Shown: positions 8,554 through 17,694, numbered from the stretch's first letter. The stretch: DNA of 64,000 nucleotides from a bacterium 1xD8-48 (GCA_009917455.1 QZDS01000001.1:1-64000); one strand, 5' to 3'. Notes: generated by a model not told the origin, from the letters alone. Translations and numbers: made by a program.

Positions 8554-8823
8554 TCATCTTGCAGTACAAAATCCATCTCCCTGAACGTGCCAGCCATTCC
8601 TCCTACAAGGCTCCACTGGTGCTGCATGGACAGTCTGTTTTGGCTGGTATATAAAACTGCAGATATCTTTTTGGGTGACTTTCTCTTCTGACTGGCGTAT
8701 GTAATACAATATCCAAAATGCACAATCAGATAAGCCAAAAGACTTGGCGACACCCCGGTAGATTTCCTCATATCCATTGATGGTTGCATTGAAAGTAACA
8801 AGAACTTCTTTTGCAGTATACAC
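8554..8823 (-). pseudogene. N-terminal half of a MarR-family regulator
   Basis: GTG 8823 opens a frame with the MarR dimerisation helix (FNATINGYEEIYRGVAKSFG), the segment LSDCAFWILYYIRQSEE and the first part of the winged helix (VTQKDICSFIYQPKQTVHAA). It then runs into unrelated codons (PVEPCRRNGWHVQGD) and stops. MarR proteins are about 140-150 residues; here only about 66 match. The recognition helix and wing are gone, and the LytTR gene begins right after, so a deletion probably joined the two. Confidence 0.6.
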
Positions 8824-8920
8824 AGATTTTTCCTACTTTTAGTCCGAAAACAGACTTATTCTATCTTATTTTTCTCAGGTTTTCAAGAGAATTCACAAAA
8901 AAATAACATTTGCCGTAACA

Positions 8921-9082
8921 GTTCAGCCATGCAGCAATTCGCAGATTGCGAGTGGGTGCCTGCACACAAAGCGTGATCTGCGAATTGTTGCATGAACGGA
9001 TCGCCCTCACATGAAATAAAAGGTGAGCCGCACAGCGGCGCCGGATGCGTAGCAGACTCTTTTATGAATGCGAGGGCTGAAC
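8921..9082. repeat. 162-bp multi-hairpin element with terminal inverted repeats (MITE-like or structured RNA)
   Basis: Ends are GTTCAGCC (8921-8928) and GGCTGAAC (9075-9082), perfect inverted copies. Inside lies an 18-bp inverted repeat with one mismatch (8929-8946 against 8976-8993, around CTGCGAATTG). A second helix is GCCCTC/GAGGGC (9003-9008 with 9072-9077), enclosing small hairpins CTCAC/GTGAG (9006-9010, 9023-9027) and GCCGC/GCGGC (9027-9031, 9035-9039). The whole folds as a branched structure. It has no coding capacity I would trust. It could be a miniature transposable element or a non-coding RNA; copy number elsewhere in the genome would decide. Confidence 0.5.
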
Positions 9083-9199
9083 CGTACCATTTATTCCTCC
9101 CACTGGCAATGTGCTGTCTCATCATCCTGAATTCTGTTTTCAGATATGCTTTGGAAAAAGAAAACACTCCACATTCCTGTGAAGTGCAATCTGTTTATC

Positions 9200-9391
9200 T
9201 TATTCGTTTTTTGTCGGAACATCCATCCCATTCCTGAAAGTAAAACCCACACCATCCTTGCCGTAGGCCGTCACGAAATCCACCATCTGCGTTTCATCCT
9301 CCACAAGCTCATCTGTGTAATCAGGCTGTCTGTCTCCTGCTCCGCATGCAGTCAGGAAAAAGCACAGTACCAGAGAAACCAATGCGCCCCA
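9200..9391 (-). pseudogene. Remnant of a small lipoprotein gene
   Basis: A minus-strand frame contains a hydrophobic stretch and lipobox (LVLCFFLTAC) followed by a Gly/Asp-rich linker and a short domain ending NGMDVPTKNE. Its N-terminal signal region is fused out of frame to the end of an aldo/keto reductase fragment, so no proper start or ribosome site remains. The 60-odd residues are too short for the usual lipoproteins of this sort. Probably a deletion product. Confidence 0.4.
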
Positions 9392-9868
9392 TGCCCACTA
9401 TATCCATATGGGACAGCGCTTCCTCAATCTCCCGCCTTTCTTCCGTTGACAGCTCCACGTTCACCGCCTCGAAGTTTTCCTTTACCCGTTCTTTTTTCGT
9501 CGTCCCGGGAATCGGGATCAGATACGGTTTCTTTGTGTTCTCCCAGGCAAGGGCGATCTGTGCCGGAGTTGCCTGTTTCCTTTCAGCAAATTCTGTGATC
9601 AGGTTCATCAGATTCCGGTTTGCGTCGATTCCCTCCTTCTGAAAAAGCTTCATCTCCCCACGCCAGTCGCCTTTCCGGTATTTCGTCCCGGCAGCATAAC
9701 GGTTGCTGAGATACCCTTTTGCAAGAGGGCAGGCGGACACATAGGTAAGCCCAAGTTCTTCGCAGAGCGGGAAACAGGTTCCCTCATCCTGCCTTGCCAC
9801 GAAGGAATACATATTTTCGATGGCGGATATCTTACATACTGCGTGGGCCCTCCGGATTTGTCTGCGGC
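9360..9868 (-). pseudogene. C-terminal part of an aldo/keto reductase
   Basis: The frame gives SAIENMYSFVARQDEG, then CEELGLTYVSACPLAKGYLSNRY, FAERKQATPAQIALAWENTK, IPIPGTTKKERVKENFEAV and REIEEALSHMD. These are the second half of the AKR barrel including the NADP-binding segment (IPGT..., N). The N-terminal half with the Asp-Tyr-Lys-His tetrad is absent. Its upstream neighbour is the middle of a different AKR copy, so two tandem AKR genes seem to have been merged by deletion. Confidence 0.6.
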
Positions 9869-9894
9869 AGACGCATCAGTCCAAAACCAAATTT

Positions 9895-10309
9895 CTTCGT
9901 TGCAACATACACTCCTTTCTGCTATATTGGCCCTGAAAAGCTGCGGCACCCAGTTCCTGACATCATCATTGCGTTCAAATTTTGTTTCCGTTGTAATCCT
10001 TACGGATAAAAGCCCGCTGGCTATGGGCGAAAAGGGAACCACCCCGATGCCGTGTTCCATACAGTAAGGGATTACCGCTTTCTCCACATCCCGTCCCACC
10101 ATAGAATAAATATTCTGAATCGCGCTTAATGGAGTGACGTTCTGGGCCCTCTCAATAATGTCCACATCTACCTGCGATAATCCCCATCCCCGGATCAGAC
10201 CATCTTCTATCAGCAGGCCCATTGCTTCAGCAACATCCTCTATTCTTACGCCGCCGCTTGTTCTGTGAAGGTAATAAAGAGCAACCATATCCGTTTGAAG
10301 CCGATTCAT
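9895..10309 (-). pseudogene. Middle part of a second aldo/keto reductase
   Basis: The frame encodes TDMVALYYLHRT, EDVAEAMGLLIEDGLIRGWGLS, PLSAIQNIYSMVGRDVEKAVIPY and GIGVVPFSPIASGLLS, the central strands of an AKR. The first about 100 residues and the C-terminus are missing. It overlaps in family position with the next fragment (both contain the SAIxNxYS segment), which shows that two separate paralogues are represented. A TetR operator lies just upstream. Confidence 0.6.
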
Positions 10310-10344
10310 AGATTCTGTCTTGAAACGCCAATAATGCTCCCGTG

Positions 10345-10373
10345 TTGTTTTTTTGACTTGAATGTATTATAAT
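10345..10373 (+). promoter_or_regulatory. Promoter of the tetR-like gene
   Basis: TTGTTT (10345-10350), 17-nt spacer, TATAAT (10368-10373). The -10 lies inside a perfect palindrome, so the repressor would block its own transcription and perhaps that of the divergent AKR gene. Confidence 0.5.
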
Positions 10374-10376
10374 ACA
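10363..10376. promoter_or_regulatory. Perfect 14-bp palindrome, probable TetR operator
   Basis: TGTATTATAATACA is its own reverse complement and covers the -10 of the adjacent plus-strand promoter. It lies between a divergent reductase remnant and a tetR remnant, the usual place for such an operator. Confidence 0.55.
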
Positions 10377-10461
10377 GGCGGGTACAACCCTGTAAAATAT
10401 AATTTCAAGAGTTATATTGCAATTTTTCTCCATGCAGTGCAGCTTTTCAGGAGGTTTTATT

Positions 10462-10852
10462 ATGGCAGCCGATAAAAAAGCAGACCTGCGGATTCAAAGG
10501 ACTCCATCCGTAAAACCTTTGAAGAAATGATCTGTGAAATGGATTACGAACAGATTTCTATCAAAGAACTGGCACATAATTTCATCAAACGCACCCAGGG
10601 GCTGGAACGTCCACGCGATATGGATAAAATCACACGGGAATTTTTTCTGTGCAGCGAGGAACTGGGAAAAACGGAGCGGCATCATCTGCTGAAAACCCCT
10701 ATATCCAGAACATTATCATGACAAATGCAGCACAAAGCACTTTGGAAATTTACAAACAATGGGTGGCAGATGGGAAAAAAATTCCCTTTGAGAATATCAT
10801 CAAAATCGCTGCCCAACTTATCTGTAATGGCATTAACGGCTTAAATTCATAA
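10462..10852 (+). pseudogene. TetR-family regulator, frameshifted and internally deleted
   Basis: ATG 10462 follows AGGAGG. The frame starts MAADKKADLRIQRT and then loses phase; the next frame gives the helix-turn-helix start SIRKTFEEMICEMDYEQISIKELA, then an internal deletion, and a third frame gives the C-terminal helix NPYIQNIIMTNAAQSTLEIYKQWV ending at TAA 10850-10852. At least two frame changes and loss of the recognition helix make it inactive. Its operator and promoter are still intact. Confidence 0.65.
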
Positions 10853-10902
10853 TTTTACAGCGTAACCTGGAAACAATGTAAAAGCCCATTGATTTATAAA
10901 AA

Positions 10903-10931
10903 TATAGACAGGAAGGAATCTCTTCCTGCAG
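10903..10931 (+). other. Small hairpin in the mntP leader
   Basis: CAGGAAG and CTTCCTG form a 7-bp stem about 45 nt before the mntP start. It lacks a T-run. A manganese riboswitch (yybP-ykoY) is common before mntP, but I could not recognise its consensus here. Confidence 0.25.
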
Positions 10932-10969
10932 ATTCACTCCGGCAAAATACATAAGAGAGGAATTTGATA

Positions 10970-11560
10970 ATGAAGTGGAATTTATTGTTTTTCTTTAACA
11001 GCACCCTGCTTGGCGCCGGGCTCGCCATGGACGCCTTTTCCGTTTCCCTTGCAAACGGACTGCACGAACCGGCCATGGGACGTAAAAAGATGTGCCGGAT
11101 TGCCGGAACCTTTGCAGCGTTTCAGGCGTTTATGCCAATGACAGGCTGGATTTGCGTTCATACAATTCTGCAGTATTTTCAGGTATTCGAGAAATTTATC
11201 CCCTGGATTGCGCTTGCGCTGCTTGTGTTTATCGGCGGCAAAATGCTTATAGAAGGCTTAAGAGGCGACGACGAGGACGGCGATGCGCAAAATCACGCGG
11301 CAGGCCCCGCCGCCCTCTTTATTCAGGGCATCGCCACCTCCATAGACGCTTTGTCCGTGGGCTTTGCCATTGCGGATTACGGCTTTGCCATGGCTCTTGC
11401 CTGCTCTTTGATTATCGCCGCCGTGACTTTCCTTATGTGTATGGCCGGACTTTCCATCGGCAGAAAATTCGGAACACGGTTTTCGGGAAAAGCCGCTGTC
11501 CTTGGCGGCGTCATATTGATTGTAATCGGACTGGAAATTTTTATTACCGGTGTTTTTTAG
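10970..11560 (+). CDS. mntP: Manganese efflux pump MntP
   Basis: 196 residues, six membrane segments, with the two family repeats: [14 protein letters not shown] (Asp21) and [15 protein letters not shown] (Asp126), whose Asp residues bind the metal. A charged cytoplasmic loop (RGDDEDGD) lies between the halves. Start ATG 10970 has AGAGAGGAA 7 nt upstream; an in-frame TTG two codons earlier is less likely. It exports Mn2+ to protect from manganese excess. The 3' end overlaps the converging smpB end by 4 nt. Confidence 0.92.
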   Translation: MKWNLLFFFNSTLLGAGLAMDAFSVSLANGLHEPAMGRKKMCRIAGTFAAFQAFMPMTGWICVHTILQYFQVFEKFIPWIALALLVFIGGKMLIEGLRGDDEDGDAQNHAAGPAALFIQGIATSIDALSVGFAIADYGFAMALACSLIIAAVTFLMCMAGLSIGRKFGTRFSGKAAVLGGVILIVIGLEIFITGVF

Positions 11561-12024
11561 GCCCTGAGCCGTACCTTTAACTCTTTTTCTGCCTCCCGCT
11601 TCTGGTCCTTGCGGGCGATATCCTGCCGCTTATCGTACAGCTTCTTTCCTTTTGCCAGACCGATTTCAATTTTGGCTCTGCCGTCCCTGAAATACACCTG
11701 GAGGGGCACAATGGTATAGCCCTTTTCGGAGCTGTTTCCAATCAGCTTGCGAATCTGCTGCTTATGCAGAAGAAGCTTCTTTACCCGCAGCGGGTCCTTG
11801 TTAAAAATATTTCCCTTTTCATAAGGGCTTATGTGCATACCGTAAATAAATACCTCGTTATTTTCAATCCGGATAAACGCCTCCTTGACGCTGCATTTCC
11901 CCATGCGCAGAGACTTAACCTCCGTTCCGTGCAGCACAAGGCCGGCCTCATATTTTTCTTCTATAAAGTAATCATGGTAAGCCTTTTTATTGTTGGCCAC
12001 CAGCTTCATCTCTTCCTTCGCCAT
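11557..12024 (-). CDS. smpB: SsrA-binding protein SmpB
   Basis: 155 residues with all family hallmarks: [20 protein letters not shown], the tmRNA-contact segment GTEVKSLR, and the basic C-terminal tail ([22 protein letters not shown]) that enters the decoding site. It binds tmRNA and delivers it to stalled ribosomes. GGGAGGG lies 5 nt before ATG 12024. It follows rnr, the usual neighbour; RNase R degrades the non-stop mRNAs that tmRNA rescues. The tmRNA gene itself was not seen nearby. Confidence 0.96.
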   Translation of the reverse strand: MAKEEMKLVANNKKAYHDYFIEEKYEAGLVLHGTEVKSLRMGKCSVKEAFIRIENNEVFIYGMHISPYEKGNIFNKDPLRVKKLLLHKQQIRKLIGNSSEKGYTIVPLQVYFRDGRAKIEIGLAKGKKLYDKRQDIARKDQKREAEKELKVRLRA

Positions 12025-12071
12025 AAAAATCCCTCCCTGTCAAATATTCATGCTGCGCAACGCTGCACTCA

Positions 12072-12106
12072 TGTAATGTAATGCAATGCAATACTATGCT
12101 ATGCAT
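12072..12106. repeat. Pentamer-rich low-complexity tract at the rnr-smpB junction
   Basis: On the plus strand TGTAA occurs twice, TGCAA twice and TATGC twice in succession, overlapping the last codons of rnr and its stop (12099-12101). It looks like slippage-derived sequence. No function is evident. Confidence 0.4.
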
Positions 12107-14258
12107 TACTGTCCTGCGTGTCTGCAAGGATAAAATCAATGCTTTTCTGGAAGTAATCCACGCTGTCCACCGTGATGGCAACCTTCTGTCCCAGCTTATA
12201 GCGTATTCCGCTGTCGCGTCCGACCATCTCGTAGGTTTCTTCCTCATAATAAAAATAGTCTCCGGCAAGCTTCGACACGTGAATCATTCCCTCCACCGTA
12301 TCCGGCAGCTCCACATAAATCCCCCAGGCGGTAATTCCGGAAATGACGCCTTCAAAGGTCTGGCCAATCCGCTGCTCCATATACTGGACTTTTTTCAGCT
12401 TTTCCGTCTCCCGTTCCACCTCATCGGCTCTGCGCTCTGTTTCCGAGGAATGCTTTGCCACCTCAGGAAGGATTTCCTGATAATGGGTGATTCTCTCATC
12501 TGTCAGCTTTCCCCTGAGCTGCTCCCTTATGATACGGTGAATCTGCAAATCCGGGTATCGCCTGATAGGGGAGGTAAAGTGACAGTAATACTGACATGCA
12601 AGGCCAAAGTGTCCCGTACAGTCCACGGTATACTGCGCCCTTTTCATGCTCCGCAAGGTCAGGCGGCTAATCATCGCCTCCTCCTCGCTTCCCTCTATTT
12701 TATCAAGGAGCTTTTGGATTTCCTTGGGATGGATTTCCGAAATCGTTCTCCCGCCTCCGTTTTTCAGCTTGAGGTAATAGCCGAAATTGTTGATAAAGGT
12801 TCCAAGCTTTGCAATCTTTTCCGGGTCAGGATTGTCATGGGTTCTGTACAGAAAGGGAATCTCCATCCAGTAAAAATGCTCCGCCACCGTCTCGTTTGCC
12901 AGAAGCATAAAATCTTCTATGATATTCGTCGCGGCATTTCTTTCATAAGCCTCCACGGAAAGAGGCGTTCCGTCCTTGTCCAGAATAATTTTACTCTCCG
13001 GGAAGTCAAAATCAATGGAGCCTCTTGCTTTTCTCTTTTTCCGAAGGATATCGGAAAGCTCCTTCATAAGGAAAAACATGGGTGTAAGCTCCCGGAATTT
13101 TGCCGCGGTTTCCTCATCCCCCTCCAGAATACTGTTGACATCCGTATAGCTCATCCTCTGGTTGACATTAATCACGCTCTCCGCAATCTCATAGTCAACC
13201 ACTTCTCCTTTTTTATCAATGGTCATCAGACAGCTCAGAGCAAGACGCTCCTCACCCTGATTAAGGGAACAGATTCCGTTGGAAAGGGCGTGGGGCAGCA
13301 TGGGAATCACTCTGTCCACCAGGTAAACGCTGGTCCCCCGCTCTCTTGCCTCTCTGTCCAGCGCGGAATTTTCCTGCACATAGTTGGAGACGTCCGCAAT
13401 ATGGACGCCAAGAAAATATTTACCCTCTCCCGCAGACAGGCTCACCGCATCGTCCAAATCCTTTGCGTCCTCGCCGTCTATGGTGACCATCTGCATATCC
13501 CGCAGATCCTTTCGGCCCGCCATATCGCCCTCGCTCACCGGCTTTGCAATACGGCCCGCCTGATTCAGCATCTTCTCCGAAAATTCCATGGGAATCTCAA
13601 AGCCCTTTACAATAGAAAGAATGTCCACCCCCGGGTCGTTTACATGCCCGAGAATCTCCGTTATCTTTCCTTCCGGCTTATGCGCATCATCCCCATAGCT
13701 TAACAGCTTTACCACTACCTTATGCCCTGTGACGGCCCCTTTAGAATCCTCCTTTGCAATGAAAATATCGGTCAGGATTTTATCGTTGTCCGGAATCACA
13801 AAACCAAAATTCCCGGCATTGTCATAGGTTCCCACCACTTGCGTAAGCCCATGGGACAAAACGGCGGTAATCTTTGCCTCCTGCCGCTTCCCGTTTTGGG
13901 TTTCCAAAAGCGCAACCTGCACCTTATCCATATGGAAGGCATGGTTTACCCCGCTCTCGGGAATATATAAATCCTGGTCAAGCCCTTCCACCTCCACAAA
14001 GCCGAAGCCCCGGGGATTGCTGATAAACGTGCCCGTAATTCCCTCCGCCTTCCTGTTCCCTCTGATATATTTTCCCCGCTTTGTGAGCTGAAGCCTTCCT
14101 TCAAGCACAAGCTCGTTTAATATCTGACTGAATTCCGGCCTGTCTTCCGGTTTCACCTGCATAAACGCGGCGAGCTCCTTTTCCTTCATGGGAACATAAA
14201 GCTCGTCCTCCATCAGCTGGCAGATGACCTTTTTTCTTTTATCTCTGATTTCTTTCAT
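12099..14258 (-). CDS. rnr: Ribonuclease R
   Basis: 719 residues from ATG 14258 (AGAGGAAAGA upstream; the open frame runs about 30 codons further without a ribosome site). Order of domains: N-terminal winged helix (VPMKEKELAAFMQ), two cold-shock/OB domains (GTFISNPRGFGFVEV, GTYDNAGNFGFVIP), RNB catalytic domain with the metal-binding run TIDGEDAKDLDDAVSL and HFTSPIRRYPDLQIHR, and a C-terminal S1 domain (GVISGITAWGIYVELPDTVEGMIHVS). It is the 3'-5' exoribonuclease that degrades structured RNA and works with tmRNA/SmpB. It lies between secG and smpB as in many Firmicutes. Confidence 0.96.
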   Translation of the reverse strand: MKEIRDKRKKVICQLMEDELYVPMKEKELAAFMQVKPEDRPEFSQILNELVLEGRLQLTKRGKYIRGNRKAEGITGTFISNPRGFGFVEVEGLDQDLYIPESGVNHAFHMDKVQVALLETQNGKRQEAKITAVLSHGLTQVVGTYDNAGNFGFVIPDNDKILTDIFIAKEDSKGAVTGHKVVVKLLSYGDDAHKPEGKITEILGHVNDPGVDILSIVKGFEIPMEFSEKMLNQAGRIAKPVSEGDMAGRKDLRDMQMVTIDGEDAKDLDDAVSLSAGEGKYFLGVHIADVSNYVQENSALDREARERGTSVYLVDRVIPMLPHALSNGICSLNQGEERLALSCLMTIDKKGEVVDYEIAESVINVNQRMSYTDVNSILEGDEETAAKFRELTPMFFLMKELSDILRKKRKARGSIDFDFPESKIILDKDGTPLSVEAYERNAATNIIEDFMLLANETVAEHFYWMEIPFLYRTHDNPDPEKIAKLGTFINNFGYYLKLKNGGGRTISEIHPKEIQKLLDKIEGSEEEAMISRLTLRSMKRAQYTVDCTGHFGLACQYYCHFTSPIRRYPDLQIHRIIREQLRGKLTDERITHYQEILPEVAKHSSETERRADEVERETEKLKKVQYMEQRIGQTFEGVISGITAWGIYVELPDTVEGMIHVSKLAGDYFYYEEETYEMVGRDSGIRYKLGQKVAITVDSVDYFQKSIDFILADTQDSNA

Positions 14259-14375
14259 TCTTTCCTCTTTTTCCTTCCGCCCCGGCGACTGCCTTTTCAG
14301 GCATTTTACCAGAGCCGCTTTGCACCGGATTCGGCTTACTGAAAAAGGCATCCTTTTACAAGAATGCCTTAAGTC

Positions 14376-14615
14376 CTAAAATACATTAAGATTTAAAATA
14401 ACTGTCAACAACATAAAACCGATTGCGAGATACCTGGTTATCTTTACAAGCTTTCCTTCCATGGAACGTCCCTTGTTCTTACCCCAGTATGTCTCAGCGG
14501 CTCCGCTTATGGCTCCCAATCCTGCCGACTTGCCTTCCTGCATAAGTACCAGTACCGTCAATGCGATACATAATATAATAAAAACAATCTGAATTACGAT
14601 TCGTAGCGCTTCCAT
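14376..14615 (-). CDS. secG: Preprotein translocase subunit SecG
   Basis: 79 residues from ATG 14615 behind AGGAGGTG. Two membrane helices (IVIQIVFIILCIALTVLVLMQ and YLAIGFMLLTVILNLNVF) flank the conserved loop EGKSAGLGAISGAAETYWGKN. It is the small accessory subunit of the SecYEG channel. Start of the secG-rnr-smpB cluster. Confidence 0.95.
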   Translation of the reverse strand: MEALRIVIQIVFIILCIALTVLVLMQEGKSAGLGAISGAAETYWGKNKGRSMEGKLVKITRYLAIGFMLLTVILNLNVF

Positions 14616-14662
14616 CCCTAACACCTCCTGCTTATTTCCATCATATTCCACAAACAAATGTC

Positions 14663-14691
14663 AGTTTAGCATATATACGGGAGAATTTCAA
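14663..14691 (-). promoter_or_regulatory. Promoter of the secG-rnr-smpB cluster
   Basis: Reading the minus strand: TTGAAA (14691-14686), 17-nt spacer, TAAACT (14668-14663), about 48 nt before the secG start. Confidence 0.5.
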
Positions 14692-14709
14692 GTGTTTTAC
14701 GGCAGTTTT

Positions 14710-16149
14710 TTACTTCTTTGGAGCCGCTTCCGCAGCCGGCTCCGGCGTTTCCTCCGCTGCGGGAGCGGGAACCGGCGTAAGAACGCCCTCTGGCGAAGCG
14801 TTATAGGCCACGCCGTCAAGCTCCACCACCTGATTTCTTATAAGCGCCCCTTCCGCGTCGAAAAAGTAGAGCTGTTTTTCGATTTCATACGCGCCGGTCA
14901 CCACATGGCCCGCAGTATCCGCATAGCAGGTTTTATCCGCCACATTAAACCACCCTGTAACCATCTGGCCGCTTGCCGGGTCATAATAATAGCTCCCGTC
15001 CTCTCTTGCCACCATTCCGGTCATGCGTATCCCTTCCGGGCTGAAAAAGTAATTTGCGTTATCAATGGTCTGAGCGCCGGTCAGCATGAAGCCTTCGTTT
15101 TTGTCAAAATAATAAAAATTCCCCGTCTCGTCGCTGAGCCACTCTCTTTTCATTACCCCGTTCCCTGCCGGGTCATAGTAGTATTTCCTGTCGTTTAGCA
15201 CCACCCAGCCGTTAGTCTTGACGCCGTCCGCGGTAAAATAGTAATCACCGCCCTCCACATTGCACTGTCCTCTGGCAATACTGCCGTCTGCGGGCGATAA
15301 ATAGTAAGTACTGCCGTCCGCGTCGGTAAACCAGCCGCTCACAAGGTTCCCGGCGCCGTCTAAATAGTATTTCGTATCGTTATGGGCTATCCATCCCTTC
15401 TGCATCCGCCAGTTCCGGTAAAAGCGCACGTTTCCGTTATGGCCAATAAAACCCTCGGGAATGATGAGCTGGCTGTAATCCTTATACTGATAGTTCACGT
15501 CCACATTTCCGCCTACGCCGCCCACACTTCCTTTGCAGGTATACTGCCAGAAGCATACGTTATTATTGTAGTCGCAGCTGTCGGCGTACTGTGCCACCCA
15601 TTTATCCCAACCAACGGTATTTAACTTCCCGGCAAAAACGTTCTTGCCGGAATACACCATGGGATAATAGCCCGCCTCGTCAATCCTTGTACAGAAAGCA
15701 TTGATAATGTCGATAAGCTGCTGGCTGGAAAGCCCTAACTGGCTTCTCTCCTCGATATCAAAAACCACAGGGAAGTTTACCGTGTAGGGCTCAATCCACT
15801 GCAGGACAAGATTTGCCTCCTCAGCAGCCTGCTCCGGCGTGGTGGCGTAGGAGTACAGATAGACTCCCGCCCTTATTCCCGCAGCGTTCGCTCCGGTGAT
15901 GTTTGCCGCAAACTGTGGGTCTATACCGCTCTTGGTGCTTCCCACTTTTATAAAGGTAAATTTCATCCCCGAAGCCGCCACCTGTCCCCAGTTCACTGCG
16001 CCGTTATATTTTGACACGTCAATTCCGCGGCCGATAGCGCCATTTGCATTTACTGCCCATACATTTTCCGACGGAATCATACATAATATCAGCGCCGCCA
16101 GAATCACCGCGCCCAGCTTTTTCACAACTGTCTTGCTTTTTCCTGTCAT
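14710..16149 (-). CDS. Secreted GH25 lysozyme with cell-wall-binding repeats
   Basis: 479 residues. A signal peptide (KKLGAVILAALILCMIPSE) ends near VWAVNA. The GH25 muramidase domain (about 35-230) has RGIDVSKYNG at its start and the catalytic Asp/Glu pair in VVFDIEE. It is followed by at least eight tandem repeats of about 20 residues of the choline/cell-wall-binding type (e.g. GWIAHNDTKYYLDGAGNLVSG, repeated W/Y/G pattern) and a Pro/Ala/Glu-rich tail. The enzyme would cut its own or competitors' peptidoglycan outside the cell. ATG 16149 is 9 nt from AGAGAGG; an ATG two codons earlier is possible. It lies between eno and secG without operon spacing to either. Confidence 0.88.
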   Translation of the reverse strand: MTGKSKTVVKKLGAVILAALILCMIPSENVWAVNANGAIGRGIDVSKYNGAVNWGQVAASGMKFTFIKVGSTKSGIDPQFAANITGANAAGIRAGVYLYSYATTPEQAAEEANLVLQWIEPYTVNFPVVFDIEERSQLGLSSQQLIDIINAFCTRIDEAGYYPMVYSGKNVFAGKLNTVGWDKWVAQYADSCDYNNNVCFWQYTCKGSVGGVGGNVDVNYQYKDYSQLIIPEGFIGHNGNVRFYRNWRMQKGWIAHNDTKYYLDGAGNLVSGWFTDADGSTYYLSPADGSIARGQCNVEGGDYYFTADGVKTNGWVVLNDRKYYYDPAGNGVMKREWLSDETGNFYYFDKNEGFMLTGAQTIDNANYFFSPEGIRMTGMVAREDGSYYYDPASGQMVTGWFNVADKTCYADTAGHVVTGAYEIEKQLYFFDAEGALIRNQVVELDGVAYNASPEGVLTPVPAPAAEETPEPAAEAAPKK

Positions 16150-16227
16150 TTGCATCTTCCTCTCTTTTATCCTTGTGTGTTTTCATATTGCTGTCATTTG
16201 TTACTTCTGATATTACTTTCTTCGGCG

Positions 16228-17547
16228 TTAAATCTTGTTAAAAGGCTCCTTGTAGGCGGCAACGCACCCAAGCTCCTCCTCAATGCGCAGGAGCTGATTA
16301 TATTTGGCCACTCTGTCGCTCCGGCAGGGCGCGCCTGTCTTAATCTGGCCGGCGTTTACCGCAACCGCCAAATCAGCAATGAAGGTGTCCTCTGTTTCTC
16401 CTGAACGATGGGAAATCACGGCCTTATATCCGTTTTTCTGAGCCATTTCGATTGCTTCCATAGCCTCCGAAACGGTGCCAATCTGGTTGACCTTGACTAA
16501 GATTGCGTTTGCCACATGAAGCTTGATTCCGGCGTCCAGCCTCTTGGTGTTGGTGACGAAAAGGTCGTCTCCCACAAGCTGGATTTTATCCCCCAGCCGC
16601 TGCGTCAAAAGCTTCCATCCGTCCCAGTCATCCTCAGCCAGTCCGTCTTCAATGGAAAGAATGGGGTATCTGGAAATCAAATCTTCATAGTAGGCAATCA
16701 TTTCAGAAGTATCCCGCACCACTTCCTCATTTTTTAAAGAGCTCTCGCCCGGGAAATGGTACATGCCTGTTTTTTCATTGTATAATTCGCTGGAAGCTAC
16801 GTCAAGGGCAATCTTGATATCCTGCCCTGGAAAATAATTACTTTTTTCAATGGCAGCCACAATCAAATCCAGAACCGCCCCGGCGTCCGGCAAATCCGGC
16901 GCAAAGCCGCCCTCGTCCCCCACGCCTGTGCTCAGCCCCTTTTCCTCAAGGATTTTCTTTAAAAAATGATAAATTTCCGCACAGATTCGTAAACCGTCCG
17001 CAAAGCTTTCCGCCTGCACCGGCATAATCATAAACTCCTGAAAATCAACGGTATTGGCCGCATGTCTTCCCCCGTTTAAAATATTCATCATGGGAACAGG
17101 CATCAGCCTTGTGTAGGCTCCCCCCAGATACTGGAAAAGGGGAATGGATAAAGCGCACGCCCCGGCTCTTGCCACCGCCATGGAAGCTGCAAGGGTGGCA
17201 TTGGCTCCCAGATTCCCTTTGTTATCCGTTCCGTCCGTCTCCATCAGGATTCTGTCAATTTCCACCTGATTTAAGCCGTTTCTTCCCGTAAGGGCTTGCT
17301 TAATCCTGGTATTGATGTTATTGACGGCCTTTTTCACGCCGAGTCCGAAATATCTGGTTTCCGCGTCTCTCAGCTCCACAGCCTCAAACCGCCCGGTACT
17401 GGCTCCCGACGGAACGCTGGCCCTGCCGGCATATCGTTTTCCTGTTATGGTGTCTGTGAGGATAACCTCCGCCTCCACCGTAGGATTTCCTCTGGAATCC
17501 AGAATCTCCCTGCCTCTGATATTCGTTATTTGCATATATGTTTTCAC
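16228..17547 (-). CDS. eno: Enolase
   Basis: 439 residues with the complete family pattern: [39 protein letters not shown], catalytic [21 protein letters not shown], and [12 protein letters not shown] plus the Lys/Ser loop [17 protein letters not shown]. It converts 2-phosphoglycerate to phosphoenolpyruvate. The start is taken as GTG 17547 because GGAGGG lies 5 nt upstream; the ATG four codons in is too far from it. Single gene with its own promoter. Confidence 0.96.
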   Translation of the reverse strand: MKTYMQITNIRGREILDSRGNPTVEAEVILTDTITGKRYAGRASVPSGASTGRFEAVELRDAETRYFGLGVKKAVNNINTRIKQALTGRNGLNQVEIDRILMETDGTDNKGNLGANATLAASMAVARAGACALSIPLFQYLGGAYTRLMPVPMMNILNGGRHAANTVDFQEFMIMPVQAESFADGLRICAEIYHFLKKILEEKGLSTGVGDEGGFAPDLPDAGAVLDLIVAAIEKSNYFPGQDIKIALDVASSELYNEKTGMYHFPGESSLKNEEVVRDTSEMIAYYEDLISRYPILSIEDGLAEDDWDGWKLLTQRLGDKIQLVGDDLFVTNTKRLDAGIKLHVANAILVKVNQIGTVSEAMEAIEMAQKNGYKAVISHRSGETEDTFIADLAVAVNAGQIKTGAPCRSDRVAKYNQLLRIEEELGCVAAYKEPFNKI

Positions 17548-17593
17548 TTTTTCCCTCCGTTTCCCAGGACTTTGCCGTATCTTTCGGCTTTCC

Positions 17594-17622
17594 TGTATAC
17601 ATTAACCGACTATTTTTGTGAA
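17594..17622 (-). promoter_or_regulatory. Promoter of eno
   Basis: Minus strand TTCACA (17622-17617), 17-nt spacer, TATACA (17599-17594), about 47 nt before the eno start. Confidence 0.55.
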
Positions 17623-17640
17623 ACTTGTCTTTCATGGCTA

Positions 17641-17669
17641 TTGTAACCTCATTTATTACTTGCTATACT
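17641..17669 (+). promoter_or_regulatory. Promoter of the PMT-family gene
   Basis: TTGTAA (17641-17646), 17-nt spacer ending TGC (extended -10), TATACT (17664-17669), with the gene starting 26 nt later. It is arranged back to back with the eno promoter. Confidence 0.6.
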
Positions 17670-17694
17670 GTCTTTGGCATAAGTTTCGTACAGA

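Noticed and set aside
8514-8801. 95-codon minus-strand frame overlapping the MarR remnant
   Set aside because: It is an out-of-phase reading of the MarR region; only the other frame shows MarR motifs.
8883-9167. 94-codon minus-strand frame
   Set aside because: It lies across the palindromic element 8921-9082 and only translates its inverted repeats; no ribosome site.
10853-10969. yybP-ykoY manganese riboswitch before mntP
   Set aside because: Only a 7-bp hairpin is visible; the conserved loops of that riboswitch were not found.
11557-12098. tmRNA gene (ssrA) next to smpB
   Set aside because: No tRNA-like ends or tag-coding frame in the neighbouring gaps.
12081-13703. 540-codon open frame on the plus strand
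   Set aside because: It is antisense to rnr, has no ribosome site or family motif, and rnr is unambiguous in the opposite strand.
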